A stretch of 64,000 bases of DNA from Winogradskyella psychrotolerans RS-3 (GCF_000427335.1 NZ_ATMR01000089.1:93029-157028); one strand, 5' to 3'. Positions 42,935 through 51,117 are shown, counted from the first letter of the stretch. Numbers and translations: made by a program. The notes: generated from the sequence alone by a model not told the origin.

Positions 42935-43489
42935 ATGGATCAGTCCTATTTACCCAGTGTTATCAAACAATTTGAATACTATAAATCTCTTGGTGATAAA
43001 ACCATAGCTCAACTTTCTTTTAATGACTTACAAAAAGAGTTTGCTCAAGACTCTAATTCCGTAGCTATAATTGTAAAACATCTTGTTGGTAATATGTTGA
43101 GTCGCTGGACCAACTTTTTAACTGAAGATGGTGAAAAAGTATGGAGACAACGCGATGACGAATTTAATGATGACTTTAAATCTAAAGATGAATTACTAGC
43201 CAATTGGAATAAAGGTTGGGACTGCTTATTCATAGCCCTTAAGCCTTTAAAATCATCCGATTTAGATAAAGCGGTTTACATAAGAAATCAAGGCCATTCT
43301 TTAACTGAAGCTATCAACAGACAAATGATGCATTATGCCTATCACGTAGGTCAGATAGTGTTTATTGGCAAATTTATAAAAGGCGCTAAATGGCAATCGT
43401 TATCTATAGCCAAGGGACAGTCTAAAATTTATAATACCGATAAGTTTCAACAAGACAAACGTCGCACGCATTTTACAGATGAGTTATAG
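42935..43489 (+). CDS. DinB-superfamily protein (DUF1572)
   Basis: A 184-residue helical protein with no signal peptide. The order of helices and the histidines in 'AIIVKHLVGNMLSRW' and 'MMHYAYHVGQIVFIGKF' fit the DinB/DUF1572 four-helix bundle, whose three histidines bind a metal. Members are thiol-dependent enzymes or of unknown role. 'TNFLTEDGEKVWRQRDDEF' is another segment typical of DUF1572. It lies only 26 bp after the msrB terminator hairpin, so either it has a very short leader or is reached by read-through. Single gene. Confidence 0.88.
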   Translation: MDQSYLPSVIKQFEYYKSLGDKTIAQLSFNDLQKEFAQDSNSVAIIVKHLVGNMLSRWTNFLTEDGEKVWRQRDDEFNDDFKSKDELLANWNKGWDCLFIALKPLKSSDLDKAVYIRNQGHSLTEAINRQMMHYAYHVGQIVFIGKFIKGAKWQSLSIAKGQSKIYNTDKFQQDKRRTHFTDEL

Positions 43490-43567
43490 TTGTAATCCCC
43501 TAATAATAAGCCACAAACCTCAAATATTAACTCAGAAAACACTTATGGCAATTTAAACGTTTTGGAA

Positions 43568-43601
43568 TTTGGCATTTTCTTTTTGGAATTTGTTATTTTT
43601 G
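43568..43601 (+). promoter_or_regulatory. Candidate promoter for lpdA
   Basis: TTTG (43568-43571) and TATTTTTG (43594-43601) are 22 bp apart, slightly longer than usual; the -7 box is exact. The start codon is at 43633. Confidence 0.6.
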
Positions 43602-43632
43602 TAACTTCAAAAATTCAATAAAAAACTTACCC

Positions 43633-45008
43633 ATGAGTAAATACGATATTATAGTATTAGGAAGTGGTCCTGGTGGCTACGTAACTGCAATTAGAGCATC
43701 GCAATTAGGATTTAAAACTGCTGTTGTAGAAAAAGAAAGCCTTGGTGGTGTGTGCTTAAATTGGGGTTGTATTCCAACAAAGGCGCTTTTAAAATCTGCT
43801 CAAGTATTTGAATACCTTAAACATGCTGAAGATTACGGACTTAAAGTTTCTGGTGCTGAACACGATTTTGGCGCTGTTGTAAAACGTAGTCGTGGTGTTG
43901 CTGAAGGCATGAGTAATGGTGTGAAATTCTTAATGAAAAAGAATAAAATAGACGTTATTGAAGGTTTTGGAACACTAAAGACTGGAAAGAAGATTGATGT
44001 TGACGGAACTATATATTCTGCTGATCATATTATAATTGCTACAGGAGCGCGCTCTCGTGAGTTACCAAGTTTACCACAAGACGGTAAAAAAGTAATTGGC
44101 TACAGAGAAGCGATGACTTTAGAAAAGCAACCCAAAAAGATGATTGTTGTAGGTTCTGGAGCTATTGGTGTTGAGTTTGCCTATTTCTACAATTCTTTAG
44201 GAACAGACGTAACTATCGTAGAATATTTAGACAAAATCGTACCTGTTGAAGATGACGATGTATCTAAACAATTAGAGCGTAGCTTTAAAAAATCTGGCAT
44301 TAAGATTATGACATCTGCTGAAGTAACTTCAGTTGATACCTCTGGATCTGGTGTTAAAGCAACCGTAAAAACTAAAAAGGAGAAGAAGTATTAGAAGCCG
44401 ATATCGTATTATCTGCTGTTGGTATTAAATCTAATATTGAAAACATAGGCTTAGAAGACGTAGGTATTGCTGTTGATAGAGATAAAATCTTGGTTAACGA
44501 TTTCTACCAAACTAACATTCCTGGCTATTATGCTATTGGAGATGTTACTCCAGGGCAAGCATTAGCGCACGTTGCTTCTGCTGAAGGTATTCTTTGTGTA
44601 GAAAAAATTGCAGGTCAGCATGTAGAGGCTTTAGACTACGGTAATATTCCTGGTTGTACATATTGTTCACCCGAAATTGCAAGTGTTGGTTTAACTGAAG
44701 CGCAAGCTAAAGAACAAGGCTTAGATGTGAAGATTGGTAAATTTCCATTCTCAGCATCTGGAAAAGCAAGTGCTAGTGGAGCAAAAGATGGTTTTGTAAA
44801 AGTAATTTTTGATGCTAAATACGGTGAATGGTTAGGTTGTCATATGATTGGTGCTGGTGTTACCGATATGATTGCAGAAGCTGTTTTAGGTCGTAAATTA
44901 GAAACTACAGGACATGAAGTACTAAAAACAGTGCATCCTCACCCAACAATGAGTGAAGCTGTTATGGAAGCTGTTGCAGCTGCCTATGATGAAGTAATTC
45001 ATTTATAA
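43633..45008 (+). pseudogene. lpdA: Dihydrolipoyl dehydrogenase, frameshifted
   Basis: This flavoprotein (E3) reoxidises lipoamide in the pyruvate, 2-oxoglutarate and branched-chain dehydrogenase complexes. The first frame carries the FAD motif 'IIVLGSGPGGYVTAIRA', the redox disulfide 'GGVCLNWGCIPTK' and the NAD motif 'IVVGSGAIGVEFA', then fails after 'TVKTKK'. The second frame continues 'GEEVLEADIVLSAVGIKSNI', 'YAIGDVTPGQALAHVASAEG' and the interface domain with the catalytic 'HPHPTMSEAVMEA'. One A missing from an A5 run (44374-44378) explains it. About 459 residues when joined. Since this enzyme is usually essential for aerobic growth, a sequencing error or a second copy elsewhere is likely. 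Confidence 0.9.
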
Positions 45009-45015
45009 GCCCATT

Positions 45016-45100
45016 CCAACCTTCCCTTTAGGAAGGATTTCTTACTCGGATGGTTCAATATATTATAAATGCGATTCAATTTTGAATCGCATTTTTTTAT
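45016..45100 (+). terminator. Terminator of lpdA and a short palindrome
   Basis: A perfect 13-bp stem (45067-45079 with 45082-45094, 2-base loop) followed by T7 separates lpdA from the convergent barrel gene and serves both. Upstream of it CCTTCC-N5-GGAAGG (about 45021-45037) resembles a palindromic repeat often seen between flavobacterial genes. Confidence 0.8.
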
Positions 45101-45586
45101 TTAAAACTTAAGTCCGGATTTTAAAATAAAGCTAGAATTATTGCCATAGTTATAATTGTAACCATAACCTGTGTTATTTATTTGGTAATTAAACCCTGCA
45201 TTAATAAAAGCATTCTTATTTATATCGTATTGTAAGCCCGTAGATATTGAAACACCTACATCAGAAGACAGACGTTGTTGTACTTTGTAAAAATCTATTT
45301 TAGCACCAGACAGAAGACTCAATTTTTCTGATATCTTCACTTTAAATAACAAAGGAACCTCTATTAAGCTCGCTTCAGCATTTAAAAATTCAAACTGACT
45401 TGCGGTAAAAGAAACAGTTTTAGTTAAGAAAATCCCATTAACTACTAAATCCCAATTTTGTGACGCTAAATCTTCTTGAAAGGTAGCAAATTGTGAGCTC
45501 TGCTGTCCAAAACATGGTGTCATAGACATTAGATACATACTTAAAAAAGTAATAAGGCATATCTGGTGTTTTAAAGAAAATGTCAT
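45101..45586 (-). CDS. Small outer-membrane beta-barrel protein
   Basis: A 161-residue exported protein. The signal is long (hydrophobic core 'ICLITFLSMYLMSMTPCFGQ'). The mature part has few strands: 'LIEVPLLFKVKISEKLSLLSGAKIDF' (core 'VPLLFKVKISEKLSLLSG'), 'VGVSISTGLQYDINKNAFINAGFNYQI' (core 'GLQYDINKNAFINAGFNY'), a Gly/Tyr/Asn-rich loop and the end 'SSFILKSGLKF'. It lacks the longer N-terminal strands of its three neighbours at 45.9-48.5 kb, and may be a shortened member of the same PorT-like group. Role unknown. A 318-bp gap separates it from the next barrel gene. Confidence 0.7.
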   Translation of the reverse strand: MTFSLKHQICLITFLSMYLMSMTPCFGQQSSQFATFQEDLASQNWDLVVNGIFLTKTVSFTASQFEFLNAEASLIEVPLLFKVKISEKLSLLSGAKIDFYKVQQRLSSDVGVSISTGLQYDINKNAFINAGFNYQINNTGYGYNYNYGNNSSFILKSGLKF

Positions 45587-45904
45587 GGCGTCAATAGTTA
45601 TAGCACTATCAAAAATAGCTCATTTTTCAATTATATCAAACAACTGCTTAGTTATAAATTAGTTAAATAATCTTAATACGTAATTTAAAGTTAAAAAGGG
45701 AACTTTAACACCGCTGTTAATCTCTTTTCGAATAATGGCCTTTCACTGATACTAAAATCGTGTAGCCTACTCCAAAACCTATGCTTCTATTTTTACCAAA
45801 TTAGAAGGATAGCATTTCTATTATATTCAAAGGTTTAGCTGTAAAAAACAAAAAGTTCCAGATAATTCTGGAACTTTTTTTATATCCTTATTTATGGTTG
45901 TTGA
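45587..45904. other. 318-bp gap between two barrel genes
   Basis: No gene is supported. A terminator hairpin (45851-45862 with 45867-45878, T-rich on both strands) lies near the right end and should stop the gene at 45905-46543. A short minus-strand frame near 45722-45790 reads like a barrel end ('GFGVGYTILVSVKG') but has no start; it may be a gene remnant. Confidence 0.6.
45851..45880 (-). terminator. Terminator of the barrel gene at 45905
   Basis: A perfect 12-bp stem with loop TAAT, T-run on the plus strand and AAAA/TTTT on the minus strand, located 25 bp beyond the gene's stop. Confidence 0.85.
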
Positions 45905-46543
45905 TTAAAACATAAATCCGACACCAAATTGCCATACTTCATTTTTTCCATCTACTCCTTCAAAAAAGGTATCGTCTTTAAAAATACTGGTTAAGCCCAT
46001 AGTGTAACGTGCACTTACAAAGAAACCACCATCAAATTTATATGAGGTTCCTAAAGCTATACTTGTGTCAAAATCTTTAACGTAAGAATCATCTTCATCA
46101 ATTTCAAAATCTCCACCATCAGAATTTGGTTCCGAATCAAATTCTTCATGAATTTTGAATCCAAATTGTGGACCTGCCTCTACACTTAATCCTTCTACTA
46201 AATACACTTTAAGTAATAAAGGTACTTGAATATAGTCTAATTGATATTCTACATTCTGATCGGTATCAAAAACATTATCCTGATCTCTTTCTAAGATATC
46301 AAAACCTTGTCCTGAATAAAATACCTCTGGCTGAAATGAAATACGCTCTGAAATTGGAATTTCTGCAATTAAACCGACATTGAAACTTGTTCTTGAATCT
46401 ACATCATCAAAATCGTCACCAGTAAGCTTAGAAAAGTTAACACCTCCCTTGGCTCCTAGCTGAACAGTTTTTGAATCTGATTGTGCACTAACTGATGTTA
46501 ATGCAAATAAAAATGCTCCTGTAAAAACTATTAATTTCTTCAT
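45905..46543 (-). CDS. Porin-family outer-membrane beta-barrel protein
   Basis: A 212-residue PorT-like barrel. Signal peptide to 'LTSVSAQ', then 'VQLGAKGGVNFSKLTGDDFDD', the typical opening G-x-K-G-G-V-N-F. Strands include 'ISFQPEVFYSGQGF', 'LDYIQVPLLLKVYLVEGLSVEAGPQFGFKI' (core 'YIQVPLLLKVYLVEGLSVEAGPQ') and the closing 'EVWQFGVGFMF'. Several acidic loops ('DFDDVD', 'EIDEDDSYVKDFD') may bind cations. Consensus promoter at 46576-46605 and own terminator make it a single transcription unit. Substrate unknown. Confidence 0.88.
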   Translation of the reverse strand: MKKLIVFTGAFLFALTSVSAQSDSKTVQLGAKGGVNFSKLTGDDFDDVDSRTSFNVGLIAEIPISERISFQPEVFYSGQGFDILERDQDNVFDTDQNVEYQLDYIQVPLLLKVYLVEGLSVEAGPQFGFKIHEEFDSEPNSDGGDFEIDEDDSYVKDFDTSIALGTSYKFDGGFFVSARYTMGLTSIFKDDTFFEGVDGKNEVWQFGVGFMF

Positions 46544-46575
46544 AATTTATGATTGTTTTATTGGGTTTAAAACAA

Positions 46576-46605
46576 CAAAACTAATAGCCAAAACAGCAGT
46601 AACAA
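46576..46605 (-). promoter_or_regulatory. Consensus promoter for the barrel gene at 45905
   Basis: On the minus strand TTG (46603-46605) and TAGTTTTG (46576-46583) are 19 bp apart, an exact Bacteroidota-type promoter. Confidence 0.75.
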
Positions 46606-46725
46606 TAAGGCTTAACAGCAGTTTAACAAGTTTTAATATTTACCTAAAAAACAATCGGAAATGTTTAATAGTTCCATCAACTCAATGACTAAAATCATTA
46701 ACTCTATTGAAGAAAATAGTGGAAT

Positions 46726-47208
46726 TTATAATCTATACCCCAAACCTAAAAACAATCCATTAGGAGTAATTTCTTCAAAACCGATGGTGTATTTCATGTG
46801 TAAATCTACTTTTGGAGTAAAATTATAAGCAAATCCCAAATCGGCTCTGACTTTAAGTTTAGCATTAAAAAAATCGAAGAAATAATTGATACTTGGACCA
46901 ACGAGAATAGTAAAACGTTCGTCTATATTGTATTTTAAATATATGGGAGCATTCAAAAAATTAAAATCGCCAAGACCTATAAAAAGTAATTCGGGTTGTA
47001 AATGAAAATCGTTTTCTATTTCAAAATCAGCAAAGGCACCTGCATAAAATCCTAGTTGTACATCTGTAGTCTCTCCAAAATTAGATTCAACCACTTTAAA
47101 AAAGGTGAAATTAAGTCCACCTTTAATACCAAATTCAGTTTGAGCTTGAACACCAAACGAGCTACTTATAAGACTAAAAATTAATAGGATTTTAATAAGA
47201 ATCTTCAT
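46726..47208 (-). CDS. Small outer-membrane beta-barrel protein
   Basis: About 160 residues. I prefer the ATG at 47206-47208, which is followed directly by a signal peptide ('MKILIKILLIFSLISSSFG', cut near 'VQAQ'); an in-frame ATG at 47232 would add eight residues. The mature part opens 'TEFGIKGGLNFTFFKV', has strands 'LQPELLFIGLGDFNFLNAPIYLKYNID' (core 'LNAPIYLKYNI') and 'FTILVGPSINYFF', and closes 'GLFLGLGYRL'. This is the same PorT-like group as the neighbours. It lies 65 bp downstream of aroQ's start side on the same strand (aroQ ends at 47273), so it could be co-transcribed with aroQ. Confidence 0.82.
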   Translation of the reverse strand: MKILIKILLIFSLISSSFGVQAQTEFGIKGGLNFTFFKVVESNFGETTDVQLGFYAGAFADFEIENDFHLQPELLFIGLGDFNFLNAPIYLKYNIDERFTILVGPSINYFFDFFNAKLKVRADLGFAYNFTPKVDLHMKYTIGFEEITPNGLFLGLGYRL

Positions 47209-47272
47209 GCAAATCAATTTAAATAGTTTCAAAATTACAGTTCTTAATTCTTTGAGATTATTACAGTAAGCG

Positions 47273-47695
47273 TTAATTAGAAGTAAAACTCTCTATAGCT
47301 AACTCATAACTCTGTAAACCAAAACCTAAAATAACTCCTTTAGCATTAGGAGAAATAAACGACTTATGTCTAAATTTTTCTCTTGAGAATGTATTAGAAA
47401 TATGCACTTCTACAACTGGAGTTGTAATAGCTTTAACGGCGTCACCAATACCAACAGACGTGTGTGTGTAAGCTGCAGCATTTAAAATAACCCCGTCGTA
47501 AGTAAAACCAACTTCTTGTAACTTATCTATAAGCTCACCTTCTATATTAGACTGAAAATGCTCTAGAGCCACATTAGGATACTTTTCTACTACTGAATCA
47601 AAAAACTCCATAAATGTGAGATTACCATATATATTGGTTTCGCGCTTACCTAACAGATTAAGATTAGGACCGTTTATGATAATTATTTTTTTCAT
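47273..47695 (-). CDS. aroQ: Type II 3-dehydroquinate dehydratase
   Basis: AroQ dehydrates 3-dehydroquinate to 3-dehydroshikimate in the shikimate pathway. The 140-residue protein has the family's 'INGPNLNLLGKRETNIYG' opening, with the active-site tyrosine in 'NIYG' and the arginine of the flexible loop, then 'FQSNIEGELIDKLQE', 'ILNAAAYTHTSVGIGDA' and the catalytic histidine region 'VEVHISNTFSREKFRHKSFISP'. It is of normal length and intact. Neighbours are beta-barrel genes; xerD lies divergently nearby, an arrangement often seen in Bacteroidota. Confidence 0.97.
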   Translation of the reverse strand: MKKIIIINGPNLNLLGKRETNIYGNLTFMEFFDSVVEKYPNVALEHFQSNIEGELIDKLQEVGFTYDGVILNAAAYTHTSVGIGDAVKAITTPVVEVHISNTFSREKFRHKSFISPNAKGVILGFGLQSYELAIESFTSN

Positions 47696-47810
47696 ATGAT
47701 TTTTCTATTTTTAATTAACGTCACATGCTCTGTGCTATTAAACATTTCATTTGAGACGAAACTTTCAGCATGCTCGTTTTATGTAGTAAAGATATAAAAT
47801 ATGCGCATAA

Positions 47811-47838
47811 AAAAACCGAAGCAGATGCTTCGGTTTTT
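47811..47838 (-). terminator. Bidirectional-looking terminator
   Basis: A perfect 12-bp stem (AAAAACCGAAGC with GCTTCGGTTTTT) and AGAT loop lie 23 bp after the stop of the barrel gene at 47862-48482. Confidence 0.88.
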
Positions 47839-47861
47839 AATATAATAAATTGTTTTGTGTC

Positions 47862-48482
47862 TTATAACTTGAATAAGATACCAAAAGCAGCATTACCACC
47901 AAATGGGTTAGCAACATCACCAAAACCTAAGTTAAAGTTTGAAGTAGCTTCTGCTCCATCGTAATCACCTTTTTCAGTTGAGAAAGATAATACATTCTTT
48001 AAACCAAATGTTAAAGCGATTTTTTCAGTTACGAAATAATTGATACCTAAATCTAAACCTGCATTAACAGAATTGAAAGCTACGTCAGATAATTTATCTT
48101 TATCATTATTGTAAGCAACTCCAAATTCAGTATAAGTTTTAAAACGCTCTCCTAAATCTAAAAAGTAATAACGTGCAAATACACCTACTCCAAAACCATT
48201 TCTTTCAGAAATATCAACACCATTATCTTCTGTTTTTGAAGAATTGAAAGACAACATACCACCAATAGCTAAATCTTCGCTCATAAAGTAACCTACTTTT
48301 GGGCTAACATTAAAGCTATTAGACTTTAATTCAATTTCTTTATCATTTGTACTGTTAAAACCAACCATACCTTCAATGAAGATATCACCTTCAGTAAAAC
48401 CAAAAGTCTTAGCTTCTTCTTGTGCACTTACACTTGTAAATCCTAATACTGCAACTGCAGCTGTAAACAATAATTTTTTCAT
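47862..48482 (-). CDS. Outer-membrane beta-barrel protein
   Basis: A 206-residue barrel with signal peptide 'MKKLLFTAAVAVLGFTSVSAQ'. Strands: 'GDIFIEGMVGFNST', 'SFNVSPKVGYFMSEDLAIGGMLSFNSS' (core 'VSPKVGYFMSEDLAIGGMLSF'), 'GVGVFARYYFLDLGERFKTYTEFGVAY', 'VNAGLDLGINYFVTEKIALTFGLKNV' and the end 'NAAFGILFKL'. The 'P-K-V-G-Y-F' pattern is common to a large Flavobacteriia family of abundant small barrel proteins. It has a consensus promoter (48518-48547) and its own terminator, pointing to strong single-gene expression. Function unknown. Confidence 0.9.
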   Translation of the reverse strand: MKKLLFTAAVAVLGFTSVSAQEEAKTFGFTEGDIFIEGMVGFNSTNDKEIELKSNSFNVSPKVGYFMSEDLAIGGMLSFNSSKTEDNGVDISERNGFGVGVFARYYFLDLGERFKTYTEFGVAYNNDKDKLSDVAFNSVNAGLDLGINYFVTEKIALTFGLKNVLSFSTEKGDYDGAEATSNFNLGFGDVANPFGGNAAFGILFKL

Positions 48483-48517
48483 AATTTAAGTTTAAATTTG
48501 ATAATTAATTTGGTCGA

Positions 48518-48547
48518 CAAAAGTAGACTTTACTCCCATAGTACAAA
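48518..48547 (-). promoter_or_regulatory. Consensus promoter for the barrel gene at 47862
   Basis: On the minus strand TTTG (48544-48547) and TACTTTTG (48518-48525) are 18 bp apart, an exact match. The leader would be about 30 nt. Confidence 0.78.
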
Positions 48548-48721
48548 TCCTAATTATGTTAAAATATCATGTATTTCAACGATATTAATAGTGTTTCAGC
48601 CAAGAAAAAGGCTAATTACCTCATTTCTAAAATATAAAAATTTCATAACTATCTCAATTAATAACCTAGAGTTAACTAAAAATCATAGATATCTTTATAA
48701 CCATTATAAGCTGTTATTCAC

Positions 48722-48749
48722 AAAAAAAAGAGAGGCGATTTGCCTCTTT
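48722..48749 (-). terminator. Orphan terminator on the minus strand
   Basis: Stem AGAGGC/GCCTCT plus a G-U and an A-T pair, 5-nt loop AAATC, followed by eight T on the minus strand. No annotated minus-strand gene ends here, so it may close a short transcript starting near or inside the 5' end of xerD. Confidence 0.55.
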
Positions 48750-48860
48750 AATATATCTAGTTAATTATCGATTTGAATTATTAACCCGTCTTACTAAAAG
48801 GCAAGATAAAATACATGCCGCTTTTACACCTTTATATATCGCAAATTACTATTTTTAACC

Positions 48861-49769
48861 ATGAAATGGGAGCAAGCACTAACGGATTACAAACACTATC
48901 TTAGAATAGAACGCGGATTGTCTAAAAACTCCATTGAAAATTATAGTTACGACATTAAAAAGCTCATACTATATATTGAAACGCATGCTATTAAAGTATC
49001 ACCTATTATCATAGACACTCATACGGTTAAAGATTTTATTTATTCCGTATCAAAAAGCCTAAATCCAAGATCGCAAGCACGGTTAATTTCGGGGCTTCGT
49101 AATTTTTTCGATTACTTAATTTTTGAAAACTACAGAACCACAAATCCTTTAGATTTAATAGAATCCCCAAGAATAGGTAGAAAGCTGCCCGATACATTAT
49201 CGATTTCAGATATTGACAACCTCATTAAAGCCATAGATTTAAGTCACCACTATAATGGAGTCAATCTTGGAGAACGCAATAGAGCTATTATCGAAACCTT
49301 ATATAGTTGTGGTTTGCGCGTTAGCGAATTAATAGAATTAAAAATATCGGATCTCTTTTTTGAAGAAGGCTTTATTAAAGTTACTGGTAAAGGAGACAAA
49401 CAGCGTTTTGTGCCCATTGGTGAAACCACTCAAAAATTCATTAACATCTGGATTGCTATTAGAAACCATATTGATGTACAACCCCATTCTAAAGACATCG
49501 TCTTTTTAAACTACAAAGGAGGAAAACTGACACGAGCCATGATTTTTACCATTACAAAACAACTTGTAGAAAAAACCGGATTACATAAAAATGTATCACC
49601 ACACACCTTTCGGCATTCCTTTGCGACACATTTATTAGAAAACGGTGCAGATCTTAGAGCTATACAAATGATGCTTGGTCACGAAAGCATTACTACCACT
49701 GAAATATACATGCATGTCGATCGTTCTCATTTAAGCGACATATTAAATAAGTATCACCCAAGAACATAA
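48861..49769 (+). CDS. xerD: Tyrosine recombinase XerD
   Basis: XerD, with XerC, resolves chromosome dimers at dif. The 302-residue protein has the N-terminal core-binding SAM-like domain ('DYKHYLRIERGLSKNSIENYSYDI' core 'YLRIERGLSKNSIENY') and the catalytic domain with Arg in 'YSCGLRVSELI', Lys in 'VTGKGDKQRFVP', 'HTFRHSFATHLL' (His and Arg), His in 'LGHESITTTEIY' and the nucleophile Tyr in the same segment. Length is typical for the core recombinase. No attachment sites or cargo genes are near, so it is not a mobile-element integrase. Followed at 65 bp by a histidine kinase gene. Confidence 0.95.
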   Translation: MKWEQALTDYKHYLRIERGLSKNSIENYSYDIKKLILYIETHAIKVSPIIIDTHTVKDFIYSVSKSLNPRSQARLISGLRNFFDYLIFENYRTTNPLDLIESPRIGRKLPDTLSISDIDNLIKAIDLSHHYNGVNLGERNRAIIETLYSCGLRVSELIELKISDLFFEEGFIKVTGKGDKQRFVPIGETTQKFINIWIAIRNHIDVQPHSKDIVFLNYKGGKLTRAMIFTITKQLVEKTGLHKNVSPHTFRHSFATHLLENGADLRAIQMMLGHESITTTEIYMHVDRSHLSDILNKYHPRT

Positions 49770-49785
49770 TGTAAAAAAACATCAT

Positions 49786-49793
49786 TATTTTTG
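49786..49793 (+). promoter_or_regulatory. -7 box for the PAS histidine kinase gene
   Basis: TATTTTTG exactly matches TAnnTTTG and ends at the GTG that begins the longest open frame. This makes that GTG unlikely as a start and supports the ATG at 49835. No clear TTG box lies at the expected distance upstream. Confidence 0.5.
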
Positions 49794-49834
49794 TGACAAT
49801 CGGATTGCTTTGGTGTCTTAAAACAAAGAGAAAA

Positions 49835-51022
49835 ATGATGAAATTCCCAAATCTACATTTAAGAAATTACAGGTCAGCCTTTTATAAAACCCGAGAAACC
49901 TCCGAACCGACACTAGAAGATGAGAAGCACAGAATAGCGTTAGAATTATCTAATGTTGGCCTCTGGGATTGGAACATTCTTACCAACAAAGTATTTTACT
50001 CAAAAGAGTCGAAGCAAATTATTGGATATTCGAATAGTGAACTAAAAAACACCTCTGAGTTTTGGGACAGTAAAGTGCATTTAGATGATAAAGAAGCCTA
50101 CTATAGCGAATTTAAGTCTCTATTAAAAGGGCATATTGAATTATACCAAAACGAATACCGTATTCAATGTAAAGATGGTAGTTACAAATGGATTTTAGAT
50201 AAAGCAAAAGTTGTAAAAAGAGATTCTAAAGGTAAACCCTCTCATATTATTGGTACACATACAGACATTACCAATTCTAAAGACAAGGAAGCACAACTTA
50301 ATAACAACTTACAGCTTATAACGAGCCAAAATAAACGGCTATATAGTTTTACCCATATTGTTTCTCACAATTTAAAAACACATATAGGGAATCTTAAAAA
50401 CATATTAGAATTTTATGACGAAGCTAGTTCGGAAACTGAGAAAATAGAACTTGTTGAGCATTTAAAATCTATATCAGAATCTTTAACCACAACGATAGTC
50501 GATCTGGATGATATTGTAAGTATAAAATCTAAAATTAATATTAGTCAACTTAAGGAACGTGTGGATCTGCATGACTTTACAAATAAAATTATTGAAAGTC
50601 TAAAAATAGATAGCGACAAACAAGGGGTTACCATACACAATGCTTTGCGGAAAGATGAATCAATGCTAACGAATAGATCTTATTTAGAAAGTGTGTTTTA
50701 TAATTTGATTTCTAATGGTATTAAGTATTCAGATCCAAATAAAAAATCTCAAATCGTCATTCAATCTATTCACACTAAGGATTCTGTTAAAATTCTTATC
50801 TCTGATAATGGTATTGGTATTGACATGAAGAAGTATAAAGATCAAATATTTCAAATGTATAAAACCTTTCATGGTACTGAGCGATCAGATTCTAGAGGTA
50901 TTGGTTTATACATTACAAAAACGCAAGTTGAAGCTTTACAAGGGGAGATTTTAATGGAAAGCACACTAAACGAAGGCACGGCTTTTTCTATAACCTTCAA
51001 AAATAAAAAGAACTCTAATTAA
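49835..51022 (+). CDS. PAS-domain sensor histidine kinase
   Basis: A 395-residue soluble kinase. I start it at ATG 49835 (tandem ATGATG), since a promoter box overlaps the longer frame's GTG start. There is no membrane span. A PAS domain with PAC motif (about residues 30-145: 'LSNVGLWDWNILTNKVFYSKES' core 'VGLWDWNILTNKVFYS', 'NEYRIQCKDGSYKWILDKAKV' core 'YRIQCKDGSYKWILD') is followed by a dimerisation helix with the phospho-acceptor His in 'SFTHIVSHNLKTHIGNL', then the ATPase domain: N box 'NLISNGIKYS', G1 'ISDNGIGID', G2 'SRGIGLYI'. The 'SHNLKT' H-box is typical of Bacteroidota cytoplasmic kinases. No response regulator lies near, so it is an orphan. Confidence 0.92.
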   Translation: MMKFPNLHLRNYRSAFYKTRETSEPTLEDEKHRIALELSNVGLWDWNILTNKVFYSKESKQIIGYSNSELKNTSEFWDSKVHLDDKEAYYSEFKSLLKGHIELYQNEYRIQCKDGSYKWILDKAKVVKRDSKGKPSHIIGTHTDITNSKDKEAQLNNNLQLITSQNKRLYSFTHIVSHNLKTHIGNLKNILEFYDEASSETEKIELVEHLKSISESLTTTIVDLDDIVSIKSKINISQLKERVDLHDFTNKIIESLKIDSDKQGVTIHNALRKDESMLTNRSYLESVFYNLISNGIKYSDPNKKSQIVIQSIHTKDSVKILISDNGIGIDMKKYKDQIFQMYKTFHGTERSDSRGIGLYITKTQVEALQGEILMESTLNEGTAFSITFKNKKNSN

Positions 51023-51068
51023 GGAATCAATAGCGATTTTACATTTTAGTTCGCTTAAAATAAGGCAT

Positions 51069-51098
51069 AAAAAAATCCGGTATAACACCGGATTTTTT
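51069..51098. terminator. Bidirectional terminator
   Basis: A 10-bp perfect stem (51072-51081 with 51087-51096), loop ATAAC, T-rich on both strands, between the convergent kinase and rny genes. Confidence 0.87.
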
Positions 51099-51117
51099 AT
51101 TTCATATATGTTGATTA

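Larger units (their letters stand above)
48483..48860. other. 378-bp divergent gap with a promoter and an orphan terminator
   Basis: Between a barrel gene (minus) and xerD (plus). It holds the minus-strand promoter at 48518-48547 and, further right, a hairpin with a U8 tail on the minus strand (48722-48748) that no annotated minus gene explains. An 88-residue plus-strand frame (48498-48764) overlaps the promoter and is not convincing. Confidence 0.6.

Noticed and set aside
45722..45790. Remnant of another barrel gene ('GFGVGYTILVSVKG')
   Set aside because: Too short, with stops on both sides and no start. Recorded in the gap entry only as a possibility.
48498..48764. 88-residue plus-strand open frame before xerD
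   Set aside because: It overlaps a consensus minus-strand promoter and a terminator hairpin, has no motif or signal, and its composition looks like translated AT-rich spacer.
48861..49769. Possible integrase of a mobile element
   Set aside because: Length and motifs fit core XerD. No direct repeats, tRNA site or accessory cargo are near.
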